Notes under the pieces: generated by a model | The model's input: only the letters and a program-made list of their open reading frames with translations | Databases searched by the model: none | What the model was told of the DNA's origin: nothing | Shown here: one piece after another, positions 1-6,585 of the stretch | Numbering within the stretch: position 1 is the stretch's first letter | Layout of the letters: each line of letters starts with the position of its first letter | Program-made: the position numbers and the translations under genes | NCBI GenBank assembly: GCA_011390435.1 | Contig: JAABSK010000073.1 | Location: 1-11,364, forward strand | DNA: 11,364 bases | From: Desulfobacteraceae bacterium | GTDB taxonomy: Bacteria; Desulfobacterota; Desulfobacteria; Desulfobacterales; Desulfobacteraceae | Direction: 5' to 3'

Positions 1-594
1 GCTCAAACCGGAGAAGCAGCGATTAAAATGGCCAGGCAGTCCCGGCCGGATCTGCTGATTCTGGATTTAATGCTTCCGGGCATGGACGGGCTGGAAGTAA
101 CCCGGTATCTGAAAAACAATGAATCCACACAGGATTTGCCCATCGTGATGTTGACTGCCAAAGGAGAGGAATCTGATGTCATTACCGGCCTGGAACTGGG
201 GGCCAATGATTATATATCCAAACCCTTCAGTCCAAAGGTGCTGGTAGCCAGAATCCGCGCAATCCTCAGGCGGCGCAGAAAAAAAAATGATATTCCGGAG
301 AACCGGATCAGGCAGGAGGGGCAGATTGCCATTGATCCTGCCCGCCATGCTGTCACTGTTGAGGGAAAGCCTGTGGACCTGACCCTGTCTGAATTTGAGC
401 TGTTATCATTTCTGGCAGACAAAAAAGGCTGGGTATTCACCCGGGGCCAGATTGTGGATGCCATCCGGGGGGAAAACTATGCGGTAACCGAAAGAAGTAT
501 TGATGTCATTATTGTGGGGTTGAGAAAGAAACTTCAACAGCACGCCACCCTTATCGAAACGGTAAGGGGTGTAGGCTATCGGTTCAAAGAGTAG
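1..594 (+). CDS. phoB: PhoB-type response regulator, 5' end cut by window edge
   Basis: OmpR/PhoB-family response regulator that would be phosphorylated by the kinase encoded directly downstream and then bind DNA. The frame is open from base 1 (reading AQTGEAAIKM...), so the ATG at 28 is internal and roughly 30 N-terminal residues, including the first acidic metal ligands, lie outside the window. Visible receiver residues are the phospho-acceptor Asp (codon 64-66, in LILDLMLPGMDG), the conserved Thr (154-156, MLTAKG) and Lys (220-222, SKPFSP). A winged-helix effector domain follows from about base 325, with the usual TLSEFELL start, the VTERSIDV recognition-helix region and a VRGVGYRF end. 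The stop is 5 nt before the kinase start, so the two form an operon. The assignment to phosphate control is inferred from the pairing with a PhoR-architecture kinase; the pst/phoU genes are not in view. Confidence 0.9.
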   Translation, partial: AQTGEAAIKMARQSRPDLLILDLMLPGMDGLEVTRYLKNNESTQDLPIVMLTAKGEESDVITGLELGANDYISKPFSPKVLVARIRAILRRRRKKNDIPENRIRQEGQIAIDPARHAVTVEGKPVDLTLSEFELLSFLADKKGWVFTRGQIVDAIRGENYAVTERSIDVIIVGLRKKLQQHATLIETVRGVGYRFKE

Positions 595-599
595 CAGAC

Positions 600-2381
600 A
601 TGGTGAAAAAAAAGAAGCTGATCTGGTATATTTTCCCATCCTTTCTGATGATTACCCTGGCCTCCATTGCAGTGGTAACCTTTTATTCCAGCACCTCTTT
701 TCGAAATTTTTTTTTGAAAAACGCGGAAAAAGACCTGACGATTCAGGCCCAGCTGCTGCAAGTGTATTTTACAGACAAGCTGTGGCCGGGAAAAAATATT
801 TCTGCCGATATTGACCAGCTGTGTAAAAATATCGGGAAGAAAACCGGTACACGGATTACGGTGATCCTGCCGTCAGGGGAAGTGATCGGAGATTCTGCGG
901 GAAATATTGCCCAGATGGAGAATCATGCGAAACGCCCTGAAATCATGGCAGCACTGAATGAAAAAAAAGGGATCTCTTCCCGGTACAGTTCCACCATTGA
1001 TAAAAATATGATGTATATTGCACTTCCAGTGATCCATCAGGATGCCGTTGCCGCTGTTGTCAGAACATCGGTAAGCCTTTCCATCATTGACAGGGAAATC
1101 AGGGACGTTCGGAACAATATCCTGATCGTGATGGTGTTTACCATTCTTCTGGCAGCAGTGATCAGTCTGGTGGTCAGCCGGCGGATTACCCGGCCCATTG
1201 AGCAGATGAAAAAAAGTGCCTTTCATTTTTCCACCGGCAATTTGAAAAAACGCCTTGTCACCCCTGATGCAGAGGAGCTGTCTGAGCTGGCAGCCACCAT
1301 GAATCAGATGGCGGAAAACCTGGATGATAAAATCAGGGATTTCAAAAACCGGAGTATGGAACTGGAAGCGGTCCACAGCAGCATGCAGGAAGGGGTGATC
1401 GCCATTGACAAAAATGAGCGAATCATCACGATCAATGCGGCTGCGGCACGGATCCTGGATTTTCCGTCAGCACAGGTCAAATCGCGGGATATTCTTGAGG
1501 TTGTCCGGAATGTCGCGTTTCAGACATTTATCCAAAATGCATTGGCCACCCATGAGCCGGTTGAAGACGATATTGTTATTTCCCGTGATCAGGACACAGT
1601 GCTGAACATTCATTCAACCGCATTATACGACACCACGGAAAAGCGGATCGGAACCTTGATCATCTTTCATGATATCACCCGGATGCGGCGTCTTGAAACC
1701 CTGCACAAGGATTTTGCAGCAAATGTTTCCCATGAGCTGAAAACGCCTTTGACCAGCATCAAGGGATTTATTGAAACCCTGCAGGAAATGCTGGAAAAGC
1801 AGGACACTGAACAAATTACCGCATTTTTGAAAATTATTGAGAAAAATGTCAACCGGATGATCAATCTGATCAATGACCTCCTGGCCCTGTCACGGCTTGA
1901 GCGCATGAAAGGCACGGATATCCGGTTTGAGCGACATTCTCTGGAAGTGCTTGTCCGACGGGCGGTTCATGCCTGTAAAATCCCCCTGGACGCTGCAGAT
2001 ATCAGCGTGGCAATCGACTGTCCGGAAAATATTCATGTCATGGCGGATCCGATCTTGATGGAGCAGGCCATTATTAACCTGGTGGACAATGCCATTAAGT
2101 ACAGCCCGGAAAAAACACAGGTTTCAGTTTCAGCCACAGGAAAAGACCCGTGGGTCGTGCTGACAATAAAAGATACCGGTTGCGGTATTGATCCGGAACA
2201 CCTGCCGAAAATTTTTAACCGGTTTTACCGGGTGGATAAATCCAGGAGCCGCCAGGATGGCGGAACAGGTCTGGGACTTGCCATTGTCAAGCATATCATC
2301 CAATATCATAAAGGCAAAATTGAGGTGGCCAGCAAAAAAGGTTCCGGCACCTGCTTCACCATCAGCCTTCCGGCTGGGTAA
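600..2381 (+). CDS. phoR: PhoR-type membrane sensor histidine kinase
   Basis: A 593-residue inner-membrane histidine kinase, the partner of the upstream regulator. In order: TM1 about residues 9-30, an extracytoplasmic sensor of about 135 residues, TM2 about 173-196, HAMP about 197-245, PAS about 258-360 (from MQEGVIAIDKNERIITINAA), HisKA with the phospho-acceptor His378 (FAANVSHELKTPLTSIKGF), and HATPase_c with N box around N493-N497 (INLVDNAIKYSPE), G1 box at D525 (DTGCGI) and G2 box at 555-560 (GTGLGL). All catalytic motifs are intact. A sizeable periplasmic domain makes it resemble the deltaproteobacterial and Gram-positive PhoR type more than the E. coli one, whose periplasmic loop is minimal. 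The ATG at 600 follows a weak AAAGAG and lies 5 nt after the regulator stop, consistent with coupled translation. Phosphate is the likely signal by family and pairing; nothing in the sequence proves the ligand. Confidence 0.9.
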   Translation: MVKKKKLIWYIFPSFLMITLASIAVVTFYSSTSFRNFFLKNAEKDLTIQAQLLQVYFTDKLWPGKNISADIDQLCKNIGKKTGTRITVILPSGEVIGDSAGNIAQMENHAKRPEIMAALNEKKGISSRYSSTIDKNMMYIALPVIHQDAVAAVVRTSVSLSIIDREIRDVRNNILIVMVFTILLAAVISLVVSRRITRPIEQMKKSAFHFSTGNLKKRLVTPDAEELSELAATMNQMAENLDDKIRDFKNRSMELEAVHSSMQEGVIAIDKNERIITINAAAARILDFPSAQVKSRDILEVVRNVAFQTFIQNALATHEPVEDDIVISRDQDTVLNIHSTALYDTTEKRIGTLIIFHDITRMRRLETLHKDFAANVSHELKTPLTSIKGFIETLQEMLEKQDTEQITAFLKIIEKNVNRMINLINDLLALSRLERMKGTDIRFERHSLEVLVRRAVHACKIPLDAADISVAIDCPENIHVMADPILMEQAIINLVDNAIKYSPEKTQVSVSATGKDPWVVLTIKDTGCGIDPEHLPKIFNRFYRVDKSRSRQDGGTGLGLAIVKHIIQYHKGKIEVASKKGSGTCFTISLPAG

Positions 2382-3225
2382 CACCGCTGTCAAACAGTTT
2401 TGAGGCATTGCCGCCCAGAATCATTCTTTTGTGTTCAGAACTGATGCCTGACCTGTCAAGATCGGCGTAATACCGGTCCGGTGTCAGCAAAGGATAATCG
2501 GTTCCAAACAGAATTTTGTCATCAAGGCCTGCAAGAACCGCCATATCGTATATCTGGGGATCGTATAGAAACACGGTGGCTGCTGTATCATACCAGATGT
2601 TTTTCAGAACGGTTTTGGCTTCTTTTTTCATGATATGGTAAAACAGAATTCCGCCGCCCCAGTGGGCCAGGATCATCCTGTTGTCAGCAAACCGCTGTGC
2701 CAGTTTATAGATCTGTTCAAGCGTGACAGGGGTTTTGCCTGGATATGCGTGCCCCACAGGCTCGTTGGTGTGGATCATACAGGGCAGATTACCTTTTTCT
2801 TTCAGGACAGCCATCACCGGTTCCAGCAGTTTTAATGCCGCATCATCAATGCCTGACAGGTAAAATGCCAGTTCCCCTGCGCCGCAGAGGCCCGCATCAA
2901 TGCATCTTCGGGCTTCATCTGCCGCACCAGGCCAGGTGACATCAAAGCAGGCAAGGCCTTTGATTTTCCCGGGATATTTTATAACTGCTTCGATAACAAC
3001 GTCATTATTGCGCCGTGAATGATCCGGGGTTCGCCATGGAAATCCGCAGACAACAGCGGTATCCACCTCATGCGCATCCATTGACTGAACAAGCTCGTCA
3101 ACCGTGCAGATGGCAGCCTTGGGCGAATCATACAAAAGCGAAAACTCTGGTTCATTTTCAAAATATCCAGACCGGTCCTGCTTGATCGATTCTGGGAAAA
3201 TATGGGTATGGGCATCGATAATCAT
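2362..3225 (-). CDS. Amidohydrolase_2-family metal-dependent hydrolase (ACMSD-like TIM barrel)
   Basis: Predicted cytosolic TIM-barrel hydrolase or decarboxylase of 287 residues; the substrate cannot be read from the sequence. Metal-site motifs are all present: H6xH8 in IDAHTHIFPE, E118 in GAGELAFY, H152 in MIHTNEP, H188 in ILAHWGGG, and D243 in FGTDYPLL. The start was set at 3225 because the family begins MIIDAHTH and an AAGGA Shine-Dalgarno lies 8 nt upstream on the minus strand. The frame is open to an ATG at 3327, but that 34-residue extension is low in family character and would run through the divergent promoter region. The gene is a singleton on the minus strand between two plus-strand operons, and its last 20 nt overlap the phoR end. 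No neighbour suggests a pathway. Confidence 0.85.
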   Translation of the reverse strand: MIIDAHTHIFPESIKQDRSGYFENEPEFSLLYDSPKAAICTVDELVQSMDAHEVDTAVVCGFPWRTPDHSRRNNDVVIEAVIKYPGKIKGLACFDVTWPGAADEARRCIDAGLCGAGELAFYLSGIDDAALKLLEPVMAVLKEKGNLPCMIHTNEPVGHAYPGKTPVTLEQIYKLAQRFADNRMILAHWGGGILFYHIMKKEAKTVLKNIWYDTAATVFLYDPQIYDMAVLAGLDDKILFGTDYPLLTPDRYYADLDRSGISSEHKRMILGGNASKLFDSGVTQPEG

Positions 3226-3251
3226 CTCAATTGTCCTTTGAATGTTCGGGT

Positions 3252-3278
3252 TTGATATTGTAAAATATCTGTTATCAA
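3252..3278. promoter_or_regulatory. Interleaved inverted repeats in divergent intergenic region (possible operator)
   Basis: The 100-nt AT-rich gap between the divergent amidohydrolase and siroheme genes holds two interlocking inverted repeats. GATATT (3254-3259) pairs with AATATC (3264-3269) across a 4-nt gap, and TTGATA (3252-3257) pairs with TATCAA (3273-3278) across 15 nt. They overlap the candidate -35 element for the rightward genes, which is where a repressor site would sit. In such AT-rich DNA short palindromes can arise by chance, so the operator call is tentative. Confidence 0.3.
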
Positions 3279-3286
3279 TATATATT
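3258..3286 (+). promoter_or_regulatory. Candidate sigma70 promoter for the siroheme/ccsA/hemA operon
   Basis: TTGTAA at 3258-3263 and TATATT at 3281-3286 are separated by 17 nt, matching the sigma70 consensus at 4/6 and 5/6 positions. Transcription would begin near 3293, leaving a leader of about 33 nt before the ATG at 3326. On the minus strand a TTGTTC / TATATT pair with 17-nt spacing can also be drawn for the amidohydrolase. Both are sequence matches only. Confidence 0.4.
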
Positions 3287-3325
3287 AATTGTTTTGTGTG
3301 AACAAGGTTTGAATACAGGATGACC

Positions 3326-3985
3326 ATGAAATATTATCCCATTTTTCTGGATGTGAAAAACCGCAGATGCTTGGTGGTCGGTGCCGGCCAAGTGGGAATG
3401 AGAAAGGCTGAAAACCTTGTGAGAAGCGGGGCGCAAGTGACAGTGGTCAGTCCTGTTTTTTCCGAAAAATTCTGTCAGCAGGATGCCCGCATGATCTGCA
3501 AAAACAAACCCTATGACGATACCGATCTGGAAGGGATGTTTCTGGTGTTCGCTGCCACAGACAATGCAGAACTCAATTGCCGCATCCAGCAGGACGCACG
3601 GGAAAACGGCCTGTTGTGCAATGTGGCGGATGCGCCGGAAAACAGTGATTTTCTTCTGCCATCGACAATTGAGCAGGGAGATCTGGTCATTGCAGTCTCC
3701 ACATCCGGCACAAGCCCGGCCATGGCCAGAACAATTAAAAATTCACTTTCCAGGCAGTTCGGGCCGGAGTATGCTGTCTTTTTACAATTGATGGGGAGTC
3801 TCCGCAGCCGCCTCCTTGCTCAAAACCATTCGCCGGATACGCACAAAAACGTATTTTACCGCTTGATTGACAACAATATTATAGAATTGATCAAGGCAGG
3901 AGATGAAATGAAAATCAACGCAATTCTGCACCGGGTGATCGGAGAGCAGTATTGTTTTCAGGATCTTATTTCCCCGAAGGAGTGA
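3326..3985 (+). CDS. Precorrin-2 dehydrogenase / sirohydrochlorin ferrochelatase (CysG N-terminal/Met8-type)
   Basis: A 219-residue bifunctional enzyme that oxidises precorrin-2 to sirohydrochlorin with NAD+ and may insert Fe2+ to give siroheme, the prosthetic group of sulfite reductases and an intermediate of the alternative haem route. Visible are the Rossmann motif G19-A-G-Q-V-G24 followed by RK, the NVADAPE stretch whose D102 aligns with the catalytic Asp of CysG/Met8, the AVSTSGTSPAMAR block, and a C-terminal helical dimerisation region. The uroporphyrinogen III methyltransferase half of CysG is absent, so that activity must be encoded elsewhere. The start was placed at 3326 (MKYYPIFLDVKN, as in the family), with AGGA 5 nt upstream. 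The ATG at 3320 overlaps that Shine-Dalgarno and would add only two residues. It is first in an operon with the CcsA-like gene (3-nt gap) and hemA. Confidence 0.87.
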   Translation: MKYYPIFLDVKNRRCLVVGAGQVGMRKAENLVRSGAQVTVVSPVFSEKFCQQDARMICKNKPYDDTDLEGMFLVFAATDNAELNCRIQQDARENGLLCNVADAPENSDFLLPSTIEQGDLVIAVSTSGTSPAMARTIKNSLSRQFGPEYAVFLQLMGSLRSRLLAQNHSPDTHKNVFYRLIDNNIIELIKAGDEMKINAILHRVIGEQYCFQDLISPKE

Positions 3986-3988
3986 TCA

Positions 3989-4822
3989 ATGGGTCTTCAA
4001 ACAGCAGACATCTTGCTGCAAATCACAACCGCACTCTATTTTTTAAGTATGGCAGGGTATGTCCTGTTTTTATTTAATCAAAAAGATCTTTATCAAAGAG
4101 TGGCTTTTTATCTAATTACCGCAGCGGTGGTCTGTCATTTTTCAAGTATCGTCTTTTATACCTTTGCCAGAGGGTATGTACCCATACAGAATAAATCCCA
4201 GAGCCTTTCGCTGGCAGCCTTGACCGTTGGGTGCATGTTCTGGTTTTTTCATTATCGGTTCGGACTCAAGATTCTGGGAGTTTTTGCCTCTGTCCTGCTG
4301 TCTGTCCTCATGCTGACAGTACTGCTGCTTCCGGAGGCACCGGTGGAGAAAAATGCTGTTTTAAAGGGATTCTGGCTGTATTCTCATATCCTGCTGGTAT
4401 TTGCCGGAGAAGCTGCCCTGGCCCTGGCCTGCGGCGCCGGTATCTTATATCTTCTTCAGGAAAAAGGAATCAAGAGCAAACAGCCGGGGTTTTTCTTTAA
4501 ACGCCTTCCCTCCCTGGATTTGCTGGACAGCGTTGGATATACCTGTCTGACCACGGGATTTGCCCTGCTGACAGTCGGCTTGATCACCGGATTTATTTAT
4601 GCCCGGGCTGTGTGGGGAAAATTCTGGAGCTGGGACCCAAAGGAAGTGGCTTCGGTGGGTACCTGGGCGGTTTATGCGGCCTTGCTTCATCTGCGCCTGA
4701 ATTCAGGGTGGCAGGGCAGAAAATCAGCCATCGTGACCATTATCGGATTTTTTATTATTATCTTCACCTTTCTCGGGGTCAATCTTCTGCTGGGTGGACA
4801 TCACCAGGAATTCACAAAGTAA
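3989..4822 (+). CDS. ccsA: CcsA/HemX-like eight-TM cytochrome c assembly family protein
   Basis: A 277-residue integral membrane protein with about eight hydrophobic segments. The tryptophan-rich haem-handling signature W209-G-K-F-W-S-W-D-P-K-E219 (the WWD-type motif of the CcsA/CcmC/HemX family, PF01578) lies between TM6 and TM7, followed by H234 in LLHLRL. H50 and H133 are further candidate haem-ligand histidines. Known family roles are haem export and presentation in system II cytochrome c biogenesis (CcsA/ResC), or, for B. subtilis HemX, control of HemA level. Direct adjacency to hemA and the absence of a ResB/Ccs1 partner nearby make the HemX-like role a serious alternative. An excellent AAGGAG Shine-Dalgarno at 3977-3982 lies inside the end of the preceding gene, 6 nt before the ATG, indicating tight coexpression. 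Confidence 0.85.
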   Translation: MGLQTADILLQITTALYFLSMAGYVLFLFNQKDLYQRVAFYLITAAVVCHFSSIVFYTFARGYVPIQNKSQSLSLAALTVGCMFWFFHYRFGLKILGVFASVLLSVLMLTVLLLPEAPVEKNAVLKGFWLYSHILLVFAGEAALALACGAGILYLLQEKGIKSKQPGFFFKRLPSLDLLDSVGYTCLTTGFALLTVGLITGFIYARAVWGKFWSWDPKEVASVGTWAVYAALLHLRLNSGWQGRKSAIVTIIGFFIIIFTFLGVNLLLGGHHQEFTK

Positions 4823-4832
4823 AGTCAGCCAT

Positions 4833-6113
4833 ATGTCAACGATTATTCTCATCGGAGCCAACCACAAAACTGCGCCAGTTGAACTGCGGGAAAAACTGTC
4901 GTTTTCATCAGAGGAAACCCGCTCTGCGCTTAAGATTCTTGTGAACGACAGCGATATCAGAGAAAGTCTGGTGTTTTCCACCTGCAACCGGACTGAAATT
5001 CTCTATATCCCCGAGACCGGCGACCAGGTGGATAAGGTCATCACTTTTATTGCTGAACACAAACAGATCGATATCCGGGAGTTCAAGGAAAATCTTTATA
5101 TTTACAAGGATGATGACGCCATTCGGCATCTGTTTCGCGTGTCTGCCAGTCTGGATTCCATGGTGGTTGGGGAGCCCCAGATTCTTGGCCAGATCAAGAG
5201 TGCGTATCGAATGGCTGTGGCGGAGAAAGCTTCAGGCGTGATGCTCAACCGGCTGATGCATAAATCCTTCAGCGTGGCCAAAAAGATACGAAAAGAAACC
5301 GGTATCGGTGACAACGCCGTCTCGATCAGTTATGCCGCCATTGAACTGGCCCATAAGATTTTTTCCAATCTGGCTGAAAAAAGTGTCATGCTGCTGGGTG
5401 CCGGAGAAATGGCAGAGCTGGCTGTTGAACACCTGATCTCCCACAAGGTGAAAAAAATTGTTGTGGCCAACCGGACATTTAAGAATGCCGTGGATCTGGC
5501 CGGCAGATTCAACGGTCAGGCTGTGAAATTTGAAGAGCGGGTGCAGGCCCTTGCCGATGTGGATATCATTATCAGCTCCACCGGGGCAACCGAATATGTT
5601 CTGACCCGGGATCAGGTCAAGGCTGCCATGAAGCTGAGAAATCATCACACATTGTTTTTTATTGATATCGCCGTTCCAAGGGATATTGATCCAAAGATCA
5701 ATTCAATTTCCAATGCATATGTATATGATATTGATGATTTGAAAAATATTGTTGAGTCCAATATTGAGCAGCGGGGGAAAGAAACCGTCAAGGCGGAGCG
5801 GTTTGTGGAAGAGGCTGTGGTTAAATTCCGCCAATGGATTGAAGGGCTTGCAGTGGTTCCGACCATCAAGGCCCTCAACGATAAGATGGCTTCCATCGTT
5901 GACATTGAGTGCAAAAAAACCCTGTCCAGCATGCAGCATCTGTCGGCAGAAGATATTGAAGCCATCCGCCGGATGACCCAGGCCATTGCCACCCGGACCA
6001 TTCACGATCCCATTGTGTTTCTGCGCAACACCGGCGACCACAGGGATGATTCGCTTTATTTGAACGTCACCCGGCAGCTGTTCAACCTGGATATTCCGGA
6101 AGAGGACCACTAA
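4833..6113 (+). CDS. hemA: Glutamyl-tRNA reductase
   Basis: A 426-residue NADPH-dependent enzyme that reduces glutamyl-tRNA(Glu) to glutamate-1-semialdehyde, the first committed step of the C5 route to 5-aminolevulinate and hence to siroheme, haem and corrinoids. Seen: the N-terminal catalytic domain with nucleophile C51 in STCNRTEIL; the SMVVGEPQILGQIK block; the NADPH domain with G189-A-G-E-M; and a C-terminal dimerisation helix domain from about VPTIKALNDKM. The start was set at 4833 because the family begins M(S/N)-x-I-hhh-G-x-N/S-HKTAP. An in-frame GTG at 4794 would add 13 residues inside the ccsA end. No clear Shine-Dalgarno precedes 4833, and the ccsA stop is 10 nt upstream, so translation probably depends on re-initiation from ccsA. 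It is the last gene of the tetrapyrrole operon; hemB/C/D/L are not in the window. Confidence 0.95.
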   Translation: MSTIILIGANHKTAPVELREKLSFSSEETRSALKILVNDSDIRESLVFSTCNRTEILYIPETGDQVDKVITFIAEHKQIDIREFKENLYIYKDDDAIRHLFRVSASLDSMVVGEPQILGQIKSAYRMAVAEKASGVMLNRLMHKSFSVAKKIRKETGIGDNAVSISYAAIELAHKIFSNLAEKSVMLLGAGEMAELAVEHLISHKVKKIVVANRTFKNAVDLAGRFNGQAVKFEERVQALADVDIIISSTGATEYVLTRDQVKAAMKLRNHHTLFFIDIAVPRDIDPKINSISNAYVYDIDDLKNIVESNIEQRGKETVKAERFVEEAVVKFRQWIEGLAVVPTIKALNDKMASIVDIECKKTLSSMQHLSAEDIEAIRRMTQAIATRTIHDPIVFLRNTGDHRDDSLYLNVTRQLFNLDIPEEDH

Positions 6114-6130
6114 GGCAGGTGATTTATTCC

Positions 6131-6160
6131 TTTACATTTTTTTGCTTTTTGGTATATAAT
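6131..6160 (+). promoter_or_regulatory. Strong sigma70-like promoter upstream of dksA
   Basis: TTTACA (6131-6136, 5/6 to consensus) and a perfect TATAAT (6155-6160) are separated by 18 nt in the 92-nt gap after hemA. The start would fall near 6167, giving a leader of about 38 nt to the dksA ATG. The stretch after the -10 begins ACCCCTT, a C-rich discriminator. Such discriminators are typical of promoters sensitive to ppGpp/DksA in E. coli, so feedback on its own gene is possible but inferred. Confidence 0.7.
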
Positions 6161-6205
6161 ACCCCTTCTTTACGGTCGTGTAATTTTAGATAAAGGGCAA
6201 ATATT

Positions 6206-6568
6206 ATGAAAAAAGAAGATTTGGAATTTTTTAAGAATCTTTTGAATGAAAGGCTTCAAGAGCTCCTTTCCCATGCAGATAATACCGTAACCGGAATGAC
6301 CAAGCCAAAAGAAAATTTTGCCGATCCAACAGACAGGGCCTCCCACGAAGCAGACAGAAGCTTTGAGCTGCGAATTCGTGACAGAGAACATAAACTGATC
6401 AAAAAAATTAAAAATGCACTGACCCGGGTGGAGAATGGTACCTTTGGTATCTGTGAAGCCTGTGAGGAAGAAATTTCCATCAATCGACTGAAAGCCCGAC
6501 CGGTAACCACGCAGTGTATCGATTGTAAAACACGTGAAGAGGATATGGAGAAAGCTCTGGGGATTTAG
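6206..6568 (+). CDS. dksA: DksA-type RNA polymerase secondary-channel regulator
   Basis: A 120-residue DksA/TraR zinc-finger protein that, with ppGpp, acts in the RNA polymerase secondary channel to repress stable-RNA promoters. The coiled-coil tip motif DxxDxA is present as D40-P-T-D43-R-A45, followed by the ELRIRDREHKLIKKI helix typical of DksA. The zinc site is C83-x2-C86 ... C104-x2-C107, ending in CIDCKT, so this is a canonical four-Cys protein. It is shorter than E. coli DksA (151 residues) at the N terminus, as in many non-gammaproteobacteria. An AAAGGG Shine-Dalgarno (6192-6197) lies 8 nt before the ATG. It is first in a likely operon with the PHP-RNase III gene, whose start is 17 nt past the dksA stop, and it has its own strong promoter. 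Confidence 0.93.
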   Translation: MKKEDLEFFKNLLNERLQELLSHADNTVTGMTKPKENFADPTDRASHEADRSFELRIRDREHKLIKKIKNALTRVENGTFGICEACEEEISINRLKARPVTTQCIDCKTREEDMEKALGI

Positions 6569-6585
6569 CCGATGCAGGGTGTTTC

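Noticed and set aside
28..594. ATG at 28 as the start of the response regulator
   Set aside because: The frame is open to base 1 with typical receiver sequence (AQTGEAAIK), and a start at 28 would remove the first beta strand and acidic pocket. The gene is cut by the window edge.
873..1376. 167-codon open frame on the minus strand inside phoR
   Set aside because: Fully antisense to well-conserved kinase coding sequence. The translation is rich in His, Phe and Pro, as expected of a shadow frame, with no recognisable domain.
3252..3278. FNR/CRP-type TTGAT-N4-ATCAA site
   Set aside because: The half-sites TTGAT and ATCAA are present but separated by far more than 4 nt, so this is not a normal FNR/CRP operator. 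It is kept only as a generic inverted repeat.
3226..3327. Upstream ATG at 3327 for the amidohydrolase
   Set aside because: The added 34 residues come from the AT-rich divergent promoter region, while the ATG at 3225 has a good AAGGA site and matches the family start MIIDAHTH.
4794..4832. GTG at 4794 as the hemA start, adding 13 residues
   Set aside because: The extension lies within the ccsA reading region and does not resemble HemA N termini, which begin just before the HKTAP motif as at 4833.
5232..5648. 138-codon minus-strand open frame inside hemA
   Set aside because: A shadow of conserved HemA sequence, with no recognisable domain.
6114..6205. Small gene or terminator in the hemA-dksA gap
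   Set aside because: The gap shows no stable GC-rich stem with a T-run and no ORF with a Shine-Dalgarno; it is explained by the dksA promoter and leader.
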